64,000 nucleotides of DNA from Actinomycetes bacterium (GCA_021787365.1 JAJYMB010000144.1:1-64000); one strand, 5' to 3'; counted from the first letter of the stretch, positions 1-7,860 are shown. The notes: generated by a model from the sequence alone, not told the origin. Made by a program: numbers and translations.

Positions 1-1070
1 ACGTTACCGTACCGTGACGTGGTGCGAGCCAAGATCGTGCTCATGGCCGCGGCTGGGATGGACAACGACGAGATCGCCGCCCGCCTCGACACGCGCCGGG
101 AGGTGGTGTCGAAATGGCGAAAGCGTTTCTTCTACCAAGGCCTTGCGGGCCTGGAAGAGCTCCCCCGGGGTGGCCGTCCCCCGGTCTTTTCCCCCTGAGG
201 TGGTGGTCGCCGTCGAGGCGCTCGCCTGCGAGCTGCCGGCCCGCCTCGGGCTGCCCCTCTCGCGCCTGCACGTGCCCGACATCGCCAGCGAGGTCGTGAG
301 CCGTGGGATAGTGGCCGAGATCTCGGGGAGGACCGTCTGGCGCTGGCTGAGCGAGGACGCGATCAAGCCCTGGCGGCACCGGTCGTGGACCTTCCCCAGG
401 GACCCCGGCTTCGAGGCCAAGGCAGGCCGGGTGCTCGACCTGTACGCCCGGGAGTGGGAGGGGGAGCCCCTGGGCGAGGACGACCTACGTGGTCTCCTCG
501 GACGAGAAGACCTCCGTCCAGGCCCGCGTCCGGTGCCACCAGACGCTCGGGCCAGCCCCTGAGCGGGGCACGCGAGCCGAGTTCGAGTACGACCGGGACG
601 GGGCGCTCCAGTACCTGGCCACCTGGGACGTGCACCGCGCCAAGGTCTTCGGCCGCTGCGAGGCGCACACAGGTACCGAGCCGTTCGGGCGCCTGGTCTC
701 CCAGGTGATGACCACCGAGCCCTACGCCAGTGCCCGGCGGGTGTTCTGGGTGGTCGACAACGGCAGCAGCCACCGGGGCGAAGCAGCCTGTCAGCGCCTT
801 TCCAGTACTTGGCCCAACGCGACCCTCGTCCAACTGCCCGTCCATGCCTCATGGCTCAACTAGGTCGAGATCTTCTTCAGCATCGTCGACCGCAAGGTCC
901 TCACGCCCAACGACTTCACCGGCCTTGCCGAGATCCCCGATCGCCTGGCCGCTTTCGAGCGACGCTATGAACTGTCCGCCGCGCCGTTCGAGTGGAAGTT
1001 CACCCGTGGCGACTTGGCGCTGCTCATGAAGAAGTTGGCTGACAAGCCGGACTACCAGGCTGCCGCCTAG
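1..1070 (+). pseudogene. IS630-family transposase, decayed (5' end outside window)
   Basis: Remnant of a DDE transposase of the IS630 type. The N-terminal helix-turn-helix part is read in frame 1 (bases 1-198, ending in a stop at 'VFSP*'). The middle ('VVVAVEALACELPARLG') continues in frame 2, and from about base 485 the catalytic half is in frame 3. The three acidic positions are visible: SSDEKTS, VVDNGSSH and VEIFFS. The usual Gln of the 'HASWLNQVEIFFS' motif is a TAG stop at 861-863, after which the frame stays open to 1070. Two frameshifts plus a nonsense codon mean no active transposase is made. The 5' end runs off the window. Confidence 0.9.
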
Positions 1071-1110
1071 GCACCGATGGATACGTGATCGAAATTATGC
1101 CCCAGAGCAC

Positions 1111-1266
1111 TTAGTAGACGAAGTCCATACCCTGACCGGAAGCGTCGACGCCCTGACGGCGCGGGTTGATGCCCTGACCGGAAGCGTCGACGCCCTGACG
1201 GCGCGGGTCGACGCCCTGACGGCGCGGGTTGATGCCTTCGTCGAAGCGCAAGCAGCGTCTGGGTGA
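1111..1266 (+). repeat. 18-bp-period tandem repeat, coiled-coil gene remnant
   Basis: Tandem units alternate between 'ctgaccggaagcgtcgac' and 'ctgacggcgcgggtcgac' types. In one frame they read as LTGSVDALTARVDALTG..., a heptad-like coiled coil that ends at a stop near 1266. There is no start codon or upstream domain because the decayed IS630 lies directly 5'. This looks like the tail of a short-repeat coiled-coil gene related in style, not in sequence, to the intact one at 7235-7828. Confidence 0.6.
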
Positions 1267-1564
1267 GCTGGAAGCGGAAGACGCGCAGGTGCTCACGTCG
1301 GAGTTCGAAGCGGATTGGTTCGGCACCGGCGAGGAGCCGCCTCGCTTCGCGGCCGTCGTGCTCGCAAGCAAGCTCCTCGACCAAGCGGCGCAATTGTGCG
1401 CCTCTCACCGCCTCCGCGCGTACGACGCCGTGCACCTATCGTGCGCCATCGCCGCTCGTTCCGCCGACGAGTCATGCCGGTCCTTCGCCGCCTTCGACGA
1501 GCCCCTCAGGGCTGCGGCTGCCGCCGAGGGCTTCGACCTCGTCCCTGCCCGCACCGAGCGATGA
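1229..1564 (+). pseudogene. VapC-type PIN domain, N-terminally truncated
   Basis: The open frame covers only the C-terminal two thirds of a PIN-domain RNase toxin. It has the 'LRAYDAVHLSCAIAAR' helix with its conserved Asp and the 'FAAFDEPLRAAAAAEGFDLVPA' strand end. The N-terminal strand with the first catalytic Asp is missing and is replaced by the unrelated coiled-coil repeat in another frame. No antitoxin is attached. It overlaps, tail to tail, the extended end of the neighbouring vapC. Inferred to be a dead toxin gene. Confidence 0.65.
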
Positions 1565-2011
1565 CTGCCTCCATTGCCAGAGGCGTTCACTGATCGGCCG
1601 GTAGGACGGTGAACACCCCTCCCTGAGAGGCTTCACGGCACGGAAATGGCGCTCGTCAAAGGTGAGGACCCTCGTGGTACCGTACCTCCCCGGGGCGGCC
1701 AAAGCCGTTGTGTGGGCGTGAGCGAGCCCGGTCCCGAGGTCGAAGTACCGCGCGACCAGGCTTTTCACTGATACGGCGTCCTCGCTGGTGAAGGCGGCGA
1801 CCTGGTAGACGTCTTCGGCGAGGTCGTCGAGCAAGGCCGGTTCAGCCCGTGGCCCTGCCCTGGTCAGCAGCAGGTAGTCGAGCTCCGCGAGCACAAAGGG
1901 CGAAACCACTAGCGCTCCCGCTTCGCCCTCGAGCAACTCGCGAACAGCAGGCCCGGCCGGCTCGTCGGCGTCGTAGGCGGCAACCAAACCGCTCGTGTCG
2001 CAGATAATCAC
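1472..2011 (-). CDS. VapC-type PIN-domain toxin, probable frameshift near the end
   Basis: PIN-domain ribonuclease of the VapC family, expected to cleave RNA and be neutralised by a VapB partner. It starts MIICDTSGLVAAYDADEP, with the first catalytic Asp at residue 5 and the conserved 'LAELDYLLL' Glu/Asp region. The start is GTG at 2011, overlapping the stop of the antitoxin remnant (GTGA). The 179-aa length is too long for the family: after 'FRAVKPLREG' the frame reads unrelated sequence. One extra G in the G-run at 1616-1619 would give ...GVFTVLPADQ followed by a stop at 1587, a typical PIN ending of about 141 aa. The frameshift is either real decay or a homopolymer read error. Confidence 0.8.
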   Translation of the reverse strand: MIICDTSGLVAAYDADEPAGPAVRELLEGEAGALVVSPFVLAELDYLLLTRAGPRAEPALLDDLAEDVYQVAAFTSEDAVSVKSLVARYFDLGTGLAHAHTTALAAPGRYGTTRVLTFDERHFRAVKPLREGCSPSYRPISERLWQWRQSSLGAGRDEVEALGGSRSPEGLVEGGEGPA

Positions 2012-2236
2012 TGCTCGCCAAACCCGTCGGCGAGCACCTCGTCAGTCTTTTGCGCCAGGACCAGTTCTCCGAACTTGACCGTCCCCCACCTACCTCGTCA
2101 CCGCGGGAGGACCTCGTCGGTGCGCTGCTCGATGGCAGCCCGGATGAAGGCTGCCTCCGACTGCCCGGATCGCCGCGCTGCCTCCGCAAGCCGGTGGCTT
2201 GGTGCTCTCCGGCAAGTAGACAGTGGTCTTTACCAT
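2008..2236 (-). pseudogene. VapB-type ribbon-helix-helix antitoxin, frameshifted
   Basis: The gene begins ATG at 2236 with MVKTTVYLPEST, a typical RHH beta strand. It then needs a one-base shift to continue as RLAEAARRSGQSEAAFIRAAIEQRTDEVLPR. In that second frame a TGA follows, and after it the sequence still reads AQKTDEVLADGFGEQ before a stop that overlaps the vapC start. The start, helix and toxin-binding tail are all recognisable, but no single frame encodes them. Paired with the vapC at 1472-2011. At least one frameshift and one in-frame stop suggest genuine decay. Confidence 0.7.
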
Positions 2237-2316
2237 ATATAACTGGTACCACCCGTAGCTGGCAGGAGGAACAATGCCTACCGTCGCCACGTCACGGGCC
2301 GAGACGGCTGTGGCCC

Positions 2317-2745
2317 TTATCGCGCCGGCAACCGCCACCGGACGCCCCTGAACCGACTGAAGTCGTTGTCGTAAGAGACGACCGTGGCGTTGTGCTCGAG
2401 GGCCAGCGCGGCGAGGTGCGCGTCCGAGACGAGGTTGCCGCCGGTGCCGATGTCTTCGAGGAGGCCCGCGAGCAGGTCACGGTGCCGTGCTGTTGGCTCG
2501 ACAACGACGCCCGGAGGCTGCGCGAGCCACAACCTGAGCCGCCTGGTGGCCTCGCCTGGGGCCAGCGGGTCAGGGAAGAGGCCGACCTTGGTCGAGAGCC
2601 GGAGGAAGGCGAGCATGACGGGCCACGCGAAACCGACCGCCTCCTGGCCCGAGAGCGCGCTGTCCAGCCAGCCGAGGGCGTCATCGTGCTTCGGGCCCGA
2701 CTCGTTGACCGCGTAGAGCAAGACGTTTGCGTCCACGAGGTTCAC
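2317..2745 (-). CDS. VapC-type PIN-domain toxin
   Basis: A complete 142-aa PIN-domain protein. MNLVDANVLLYAVNE carries the first Asp (residue 5). The late 'LVSDAHLAALALEHNATVVSYDNDFSRF' block holds the downstream acidic residues and the typical final strand with its SRF. This is the usual VapC length and layout, so it is expected to be a Mg-dependent RNase toxin. The start codon overlaps the stop of the upstream RHH gene by four bases, the normal antitoxin-first VapBC operon arrangement. The target RNA cannot be told from sequence. Confidence 0.88.
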   Translation of the reverse strand: MNLVDANVLLYAVNESGPKHDDALGWLDSALSGQEAVGFAWPVMLAFLRLSTKVGLFPDPLAPGEATRRLRLWLAQPPGVVVEPTARHRDLLAGLLEDIGTGGNLVSDAHLAALALEHNATVVSYDNDFSRFRGVRWRLPAR

Positions 2746-2996
2746 TTGCCCGCTCGCATCTTCCGGACGAGGTCTTCGTCCTCGAGTTCGGCGGCCAACT
2801 GCAAGGCCCTGTCCAAGTTGACCTTCGGGAGCCCGAGCCTGGCGGTGGGTGTCCTAAACGGGCGAGGCGGTTGAGTCTCGGTCAGCCCCTGCCGGAGGAC
2901 TTCGTTGAGCGCTTGCTTGAACGAGAGGCCACGCTCGCGCATCCGCTTGCGAAGGAGGGCCTCGACGTCGCTGTCAAGGGTAACCGTCGTGCGCAC
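2742..2996 (-). CDS. VapB-type ribbon-helix-helix antitoxin
   Basis: An 84-aa RHH protein starting GTG at 2996. MRTTVTLDSDVEALLRKRMRERGLSFKQALNEVLRQGL is the DNA-binding ribbon and two helices. The tail 'RLGLPKVNLDRALQLAAELEDEDLVRKMRAG' is the region that normally wraps the toxin. It is translationally coupled to the vapC at 2317-2745 through a four-base overlap. Such antitoxins repress their own promoter, and an imperfect inverted repeat sits directly upstream at 2997-3037. Confidence 0.88.
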   Translation of the reverse strand: MRTTVTLDSDVEALLRKRMRERGLSFKQALNEVLRQGLTETQPPRPFRTPTARLGLPKVNLDRALQLAAELEDEDLVRKMRAGK

Positions 2997-3037
2997 TGCT
3001 GCATCATAGCATCAAAATGAAAGATGATATGACAGCA
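2997..3037. promoter_or_regulatory. candidate VapB operator in divergent intergenic region
   Basis: An imperfect inverted repeat abuts the vapB start: TGCTGcaTCATA (2997-3008) against TATGACAGCA (3028-3037), the arms matching apart from a two-base bulge. Its position between a VapB start and a divergent PIN gene is where autoregulatory operators of RHH antitoxins lie. Function is inferred. Confidence 0.4.
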
Positions 3038-3109
3038 TGCCTTGGAGCTGAACGAGGGCCCGCTCATACCTACGGCCTTCATGGGGCCGGGCTCCGCCGG
3101 CTAGCACGG

Positions 3110-3535
3110 GTGAGTGTCGTCGTCGATGCCAGCGTGATCGTCGCGTTGCTGGTCGCCGATCAACGCCAGGCCGGCGCGCAGGCGCATCTGGAGCGCTGGG
3201 TGGACTCCGGTGAGGAACTGCACGCACCGGCGGTGTTGCCCTACGAAGTCGCCAAGGTGGTCGCCCGGTTGGTCTTCGACGGCAACCTGCAGGCCAACAG
3301 CGTCGCCGAGACCTGGTCCGATCTGGCCGCCATCGGTACGAGCTTCCAACCGTTCGACCTCGCCGAGGACGGTCCTGCCGGGGCGACCATTGCCACGCAG
3401 CTACGGCGCCGCCACGCCACCGGTTCCACGTACATCCATCTGGCGCAGCAGCTTGGCACACATGTATGGGCCCTCGATGGGGCGCTTGCCCGCAACGTGG
3501 CCGAACTCGGCCTGCCCGTAAAGCTGGTCACCTGA
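3110..3535 (+). CDS. PIN-domain protein, orphan
   Basis: A PIN-domain protein of 141 aa if started at GTG 3110 (VSVVVDASVIVALLV), which places the first Asp at residue 6 as in the family. The frame is open further upstream to ATG 3017, but that adds about 31 residues that look non-domain. The middle has 'LPYEVAKVVARLV' with the conserved Glu. At the usual 'YDAxYLALA' site it reads 'TGSTYIHLAQQLG', so the third acidic residue appears to be replaced. A later Asp ('ALDGALARN') is kept. No antitoxin is adjacent. It may be a weakened or inactive RNase. Confidence 0.75.
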   Translation: MSVVVDASVIVALLVADQRQAGAQAHLERWVDSGEELHAPAVLPYEVAKVVARLVFDGNLQANSVAETWSDLAAIGTSFQPFDLAEDGPAGATIATQLRRRHATGSTYIHLAQQLGTHVWALDGALARNVAELGLPVKLVT

Positions 3536-3607
3536 GCTGCTCTGGTTGTGGGGCAGTGAAAGCCAACCTGTCCCTCTCCGAGCGCACCTACCATTAGGCC
3601 AGGTTTC

Positions 3608-5047
3608 TCAGCCGTCACCCACGGCGGCCAGCATCACCTGCTTGCGCAGACCGGAGAGCCAGCCGTTCACTCGGTCTAGGTCGAAGTGCTCGGGATCGAA
3701 GCTGCCACCGCACCACTCGAGGTAACCCTCCCGCTCGTCGCTGCTCGGGTCGGCCAGGGCAGCGACCATGTCCGCGTACCCGGGCCAGCCCCCAACGTCT
3801 TCTGGAGGGCAGGCCCGAGCACCGCCGGTACAACGAGGCACCTGCTCCCCCTCGGCCACGGGCCTGACGGCCACAACCTGGACGGTGTGCTCCCAGCTAT
3901 CGCCGAAGTCGTAGTCATAGCGGAAGGACTCGCCGGCGCCGGCTATCTCGGCCAACCGGACGCGACGCTCGTCGTTGCGACGCGTTCCCCATTCCTCATC
4001 ATCCTCCCCGTAAAGCTGGCCATTGGCCTCGAACTGGTGCAGGTGCGAGTCGGTCCAACCCATGGCCGCCTGGAGGACGTAGTGGAGCCCGGCCAGGGTC
4101 ACCCCTGAAGGCACGACGACCGTGCGCCAGATCTCGGGGTCGATGCCATCGAGGCTCACCCTCAGCTCGTGTACGGTACCCGGCCCTGTCATGAGGGGCA
4201 TGTAGACAGGCGGCGCGTTAGCCGGGATGTCCAGGCGACCGAGCAGCCACGACCCCGCCGTCGTGGGGACGAGGACGTCGTCGCCCGCTTCCTCCTCGCC
4301 CCGGTCGTCGGGCCCGTTGAGGCGGGCTCCCGCCTCGCCAGGCGACCCTGGCCGACGGCGCTCGACAAGGCCCGCCATCTGCAGCAACCGGCAGGTCTCC
4401 GAAAGGCAGTCGTCGACCGAGCGGCGCAGATGGTCGGGCTTGTCCCAGGGGGCGTACCACCGGTAGGTGCCGAGCAGGTGCTCCATCAATTCGTCCAGTG
4501 CTTGCCCGTAGGGCAAGGGCCCCTCGGCCAACCTCATGATCAAGGCCGGGAACGTCTTGTCGACTACTTCGGCCACATCTTGGAACGCTGGCCAGGCGCG
4601 CCGGTAACGAGAAGCCAACGGCCCAAGGGCCACGAGCGCTCGAGCAGCCCGGTGGAGCCGCTCGTCGGGAGCGAGCTTGGGCCAGCCGGCAGTGGTAGAA
4701 AGCTTCCCCTTTTTCTTGCGCAAGGCGCCGGCTTTGGTCGCCCATAGGACGCTGAACGACAGCTCGGGTAGCTCTGCCGAGGTGGTGGTCTTGAAGACAC
4801 GTCCACCTATCTCGGGGTCCATCTGCTCTTCGAGCCCCAAGGTCGCGATTAGCTCCCGAGCGTCCGAGAGCGTCGGCCAGCCAGTTTGGGTGAGCTTGCG
4901 ACCTTCAGAAAAGAAGGCAGCCAGCTTGTCGAAGCGCGCCATCACCGGGGCACTGGCGATGGCGGCCAGGACCTCCTGGCTTGGCCCGGGCCGTGTTGAC
5001 CGGCTCGCCGGTGGCGGAGAGGACTGGGTGAAGGTTGCTCCTGGCAC
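3608..5047 (-). CDS. plasmid pRiA4b ORF-3 family protein
   Basis: A 479-aa protein whose C-terminal part (about residues 290-450) matches the pRiA4b ORF-3 domain, including 'VHELRVSLDGIDPEIWRTVVVPSGVTL', 'LQAAMGWTDSHLHQFE', 'FRYDYDFGDSWEHTV' and 'CTGGARACPPEDVGGWPGY'. This domain is common beside mobile elements and is found as a passenger of IS1096-type elements; its biochemical role is not established. The N-terminal ~280 residues are helical and charged, with no domain I recognise. It sits in the accessory patch between PIN-domain genes and the epimerase, consistent with horizontal transfer. Confidence 0.82.
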   Translation of the reverse strand: MPGATFTQSSPPPASRSTRPGPSQEVLAAIASAPVMARFDKLAAFFSEGRKLTQTGWPTLSDARELIATLGLEEQMDPEIGGRVFKTTTSAELPELSFSVLWATKAGALRKKKGKLSTTAGWPKLAPDERLHRAARALVALGPLASRYRRAWPAFQDVAEVVDKTFPALIMRLAEGPLPYGQALDELMEHLLGTYRWYAPWDKPDHLRRSVDDCLSETCRLLQMAGLVERRRPGSPGEAGARLNGPDDRGEEEAGDDVLVPTTAGSWLLGRLDIPANAPPVYMPLMTGPGTVHELRVSLDGIDPEIWRTVVVPSGVTLAGLHYVLQAAMGWTDSHLHQFEANGQLYGEDDEEWGTRRNDERRVRLAEIAGAGESFRYDYDFGDSWEHTVQVVAVRPVAEGEQVPRCTGGARACPPEDVGGWPGYADMVAALADPSSDEREGYLEWCGGSFDPEHFDLDRVNGWLSGLRKQVMLAAVGDG

Positions 5048-5123
5048 ACGTCTATCTTGACCGGCCGGCTCCCTCGGGAGCGTGAATACCAGAGGGGGCC
5101 CCCAGGAAGCCGGGCTTCCCCGG

Positions 5124-6110
5124 CTAGATGTCTCGCGCTAGGGCGTACTCTGCGCGGACCTCCGCGATCACGTCGTCCAAGACATCGACGAGATGACGCT
5201 TGGCCTTCCAGCCGGTGACCTCGCCCACTTTGGTCACGTCGGGGACCCGGCGCGCCATGTCCTCGAAGCCGGCCTCGTAGGCCACGTCGTAGGGGAGGTG
5301 GACGAGCTCGGAGGAGCTCCCAGTACGGGCTATCACCAGTTTGGCCAGTTCCTCGATCGAGATTTCTTCCGAGCTCCCGACGTTGAACACGTCCCCCTCG
5401 GCACGGGGCTCGCCGAGCAGGCGGACCAAGGCGTCCACCACGTCGGCGACGTGGCAGAAACAACGGGTCTGTGAGCCGTCACCGTAAACGCTGAGCGGCT
5501 CGCCGGCCAGGGCCTGGCGCACGAAGCGAGGTATGACCATCCCGTAAGCCGGGCTCTGACGGGGGCCGACCGTATTGAACAGGCGTACGACGATGGTCGG
5601 CATGCCCCGCTCCCGGTGGTAGGCGTAGGCGAGGATCTCGTCCACCGCCTTGGAGGTGGAGTAGGCCCAGCGTGCCACCGCCGGCGAGCCGAGGATCCGG
5701 TCCGACGTCTCGTTGAGTGCGTCCGCATTGTTTTTCCCGTATATCTCCGAACTGCTCGCCACCATGACCTTGCGCCTGTAACGGTGCGCCGCCTCGAGCA
5801 CGCAGATCGCACCCCTGATGTTGGTCGTGAGCGAGTAGAGCGGCTGCTCGACGATCAGCTTCACGCCGACGGCCGCCGCCAGGTGCACGACCACGTCGCA
5901 GTCCCGGACCGCCTGGTCCACGGCGAGCTCGTCGAGCACCGATCCCTGGGTGAAAGAAAACGCTGGGTGGTCGCGGACGGCCTCCAGGTTGGACAGCCTC
6001 CCGGTCGAGAGCGAGTCGAGCACCGCCACCTCGTCCCCGCGAGCCAGTAACGCCTCCACGAGATGGGAACCGATGAACCCAGCGCCGCCGGTGATCAGGT
6101 ACCGAACCAC
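5124..6110 (-). CDS. NAD-dependent epimerase/dehydratase (extended SDR)
   Basis: A sugar-nucleotide-modifying extended SDR of 328 aa. The Rossmann NAD motif GGAGFIG is at residues 8-14 and the catalytic Tyr150-x3-Lys154 in 'WAYSTSKAVDE', with the upstream Ser in 'VASSSEIYG'. 'RLFNTVGPRQSPAYGMVIPRFV' is typical of UDP-glucose 4-epimerase/UDP-glucuronate decarboxylase relatives. The start chosen is GTG 6110, immediately before the first beta strand; the frame is open 5' of it, but that sequence contains the divergent vapB start region. Product specificity cannot be assigned. It could feed the surface polysaccharide genes that begin 1.7 kb away. Confidence 0.88.
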   Translation of the reverse strand: MVRYLITGGAGFIGSHLVEALLARGDEVAVLDSLSTGRLSNLEAVRDHPAFSFTQGSVLDELAVDQAVRDCDVVVHLAAAVGVKLIVEQPLYSLTTNIRGAICVLEAAHRYRRKVMVASSSEIYGKNNADALNETSDRILGSPAVARWAYSTSKAVDEILAYAYHRERGMPTIVVRLFNTVGPRQSPAYGMVIPRFVRQALAGEPLSVYGDGSQTRCFCHVADVVDALVRLLGEPRAEGDVFNVGSSEEISIEELAKLVIARTGSSSELVHLPYDVAYEAGFEDMARRVPDVTKVGEVTGWKAKRHLVDVLDDVIAEVRAEYALARDI

Positions 6111-6204
6111 TGCGACCGAGGTTAGCCGAGCGCCCGGCCGCGGCCCCCGATGGGCGCCTGCACAAGGCTGCCGGCAGCCAATGCCAGAGCTGATGCTTCC
6201 AAGA

Positions 6205-6231
6205 TGCACCCAAGGGTGTAAAGTGGGTGCA
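6205..6231. promoter_or_regulatory. perfect 7-bp inverted repeat overlapping vapB start (candidate operator)
   Basis: TGCACCC (6205-6211) and GGGTGCA (6225-6231) form a perfect dyad whose right arm ends on the A of the vapB ATG. An additional GGGTGT lies between the arms. An RHH antitoxin bound here would block initiation, the standard VapB autoregulation logic. The close spacing suggests a very short or absent leader. Confidence 0.5.
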
Positions 6232-6491
6232 TGTCTAGGGTCATCCAGCTCAGGAACGTCCCCGACGAGCTCCACGACGCGCTGAGGGAGGGGGCGCGGG
6301 CAGAAGGCCTCTCGCTCAACAAGTTCGCCTTGCGCCAGCTGACGGACGCTCTGCAGCGAAGGCGAGCAGTTGCCCATAACCAGGCCGTCATCCGTCAGGC
6401 AAGGGTCACCATGCGAGAGATCGGTGTCCCGCCACTCAGTGCCGAGGAGCTGGCGGCGGCGGTGAGGGAGGAGCGCTCGGGTCGCCCGTGA
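6231..6491 (+). CDS. VapB/FitA-like RHH antitoxin
   Basis: An 86-aa RHH protein. MSRVIQLRNVPDELHDALREGARAEGLSLNKFALRQLTDAL is the FitA/VapB-type DNA-binding domain, followed by a toxin-binding tail ending 'PPLSAEELAAAVREERSGRP'. Its stop overlaps the following toxin start (GTGA), so the two are translationally coupled. A dyad covers its start codon at 6205-6231. Role: neutralises the adjacent PIN RNase and represses its own operon, by family. Confidence 0.88.
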   Translation: MSRVIQLRNVPDELHDALREGARAEGLSLNKFALRQLTDALQRRRAVAHNQAVIRQARVTMREIGVPPLSAEELAAAVREERSGRP

Positions 6492-6880
6492 TCGTCGTCG
6501 ATGCAAGCGCGGCCTTGGCGCTCGCGCTCGGCCAGGCGGACGAGACCATGTACGTGACAGGTGAGCTGGCCGCTCCCCACCTACTCGATTGCGAGGTCCT
6601 CAACGGGCTGCGCAACCTCCTGATCGGGGGAAACCTCACCGAAGAACAAGCTGTAGCCGCCCTCAGGGTGTTCGGCGACATCGAGATCGAACGCTTCGCC
6701 GTCTCGACGCTCCGTCCCCGCATCTGGGAGCTCCGTTACAGCATGACGGCTTACGACGGCGCCTACGTAGCCCTGGCCGAGTCCCTCGACGTCGACCACC
6801 TTCTCACCGCCGACGCCCGTCTCGCCAATGCCCCTGGCCCGCGCTGCAGAGTCAGGCTCTTAGGAGCACCCTGGCCATAA
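6488..6880 (+). CDS. VapC-type PIN-domain toxin
   Basis: A 130-aa PIN protein starting GTG 6488. MIVVDASAALALAL has the first Asp (residue 5), 'HLLDCEVLNGLRNLL' the Glu region, and 'MTAYDGAYVALAESLDVDHLLTADARLANA' the remaining acidic residues with the classic TADxRLA ending. All expected catalytic acids are present and the length is standard, so this is the most intact VapBC pair of the island together with 2317-2996. RNA target unknown. Confidence 0.88.
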   Translation: MIVVDASAALALALGQADETMYVTGELAAPHLLDCEVLNGLRNLLIGGNLTEEQAVAALRVFGDIEIERFAVSTLRPRIWELRYSMTAYDGAYVALAESLDVDHLLTADARLANAPGPRCRVRLLGAPWP

Positions 6881-7234
6881 GCGGCCGGCGGCAAGCCGCG
6901 GCGCAGGCGCCACGTGCACCTGCCGTCCCCGGCCCACGCGACGGCCACCGCGCCCACTAGGCGCTTCGGTGGGCGAACTGGGTGCGCTTTTGTCTTCTGG
7001 GTGTGGATCCCCGTGCTTTAGCGACGTCGGGCGCACCTGGAAACGACAAGCGCACCCAGAAGTGACCTCGGCCCCGCGCACGAGTCCCCAACTGCGACCT
7101 CTTTTTCACTGCACCAGGTCGCAAAGCTTGCTAAACACGGAGGCGTCCTAACCCCCTGGTAGCGTCTCGGGCGCCTTCGTGAGCGAGACGATCCCGCTCT
7201 CCTGTCATTGCGATGACCGTCGAGGAGGACCATC
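6881..7234. other. 354-bp gene-free region with inverted repeats
   Basis: No supportable gene. CTGGGTGCGCTT (6978-6989) is an exact inverted match to AAGCGCACCCAG (7048-7059), and CTTCTGGGTG (6994-7003) to CACCCAGAAG (7053-7062), so two left arms compete for one right arm. A separate 8-bp perfect dyad, TGCGACCT/AGGTCGCA, lies at 7093-7100 and 7116-7123. The 3' end carries a strong ribosome site (aggagg) for the gene at 7235. Confidence 0.55.
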
Positions 7235-7828
7235 ATGGCAATCAGTGAGGATACGCGGCATCGGCTGCACGTTCGGCTCGAAGAGGTGCTCGGCAGAGAG
7301 GAAGCGAGCACGCTGATGGAGCACCTGCCCCCCGTCGGCTGGGCGGACGTGGCCACCAAACGTGACTTGGACACGCTAGCGGCCGCTACCAGGAGTGACA
7401 TAGACAAGCTCGGAGCGGAGCTTCGCGGTCAGATAGCCAACCTGCGGGCCGAGCTGAAGGGCGACATCGGCGACCTGCGGGCCGAGCTGAAGGGCGACAT
7501 CGGCGACCTGCGGGCCGAGCTGAAGGGCGACATCGGCGACCTGCGGGCCGAGCTGAAGGACGACATCGGCGACCTGCGGGCCGAGCTGAAGGGCGACATC
7601 GGCGACCTGCGGGCCGGGTTGGCCGGGTTGCAGACCGGCACGGCCGACCTGCGGGCCGAGCTGAAGGGCGACATCGGCGACCTGCGGGCCGGGTTGGCCG
7701 GGTTGCGGACCGGCACGGCCGACCTGCGGGCCGAGCTGAAGGGCGACCTTCAGGCCCTCACCATTCGGCTCGTAATGGTGATGGTCACTTTGCTGGCTGC
7801 CCTCGGAGCGTTTATCAAGCTGGCCTGA
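7235..7828 (+). CDS. hendecad coiled-coil protein with C-terminal membrane anchor
   Basis: A 197-aa protein with an N-terminal ~65-residue segment ('HRLHVRLEEVLGREEASTLMEHLPPVGWADVATKRDLDTL'), then a long 11-residue repeat (GDIGDLRAELK), then a single hydrophobic helix 'IRLVMVMVTLLAALGAFIKLA' at the C-terminus. The layout resembles the DUF1640/CCDC90-like coiled-coil family, in which a soluble coiled coil is anchored by one C-terminal membrane helix; function in bacteria is unknown. The clear ribosome site aggagg is about 7 bases before ATG. The repeats are almost identical at DNA level, so copy number is probably variable. It lies just upstream of, and convergent with, the Wzt gene. Confidence 0.8.
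   Translation: MAISEDTRHRLHVRLEEVLGREEASTLMEHLPPVGWADVATKRDLDTLAAATRSDIDKLGAELRGQIANLRAELKGDIGDLRAELKGDIGDLRAELKGDIGDLRAELKDDIGDLRAELKGDIGDLRAGLAGLQTGTADLRAELKGDIGDLRAGLAGLRTGTADLRAELKGDLQALTIRLVMVMVTLLAALGAFIKLA
7448..7750 (+). repeat. 33-bp and 75-bp in-frame tandem repeats
   Basis: Five near-identical 33-base units encode GDIGDLRAELK (one has GDD in place of KGD). Two 75-base units follow, encoding a GLAGLxTGTADLRAELKGDIGDLRA pattern. All indels are multiples of 3, so the reading frame is preserved. The pattern is what slippage or unequal recombination would produce. Confidence 0.85.
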
Positions 7829-7860
7829 TGCCCCTCGGCCGGCCCAAACGGTACCCGGCC

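Noticed and set aside
4-852. Minus-strand open frames across the IS630 remnant
   Set aside because: Shadows; transposase motifs are on the + strand.
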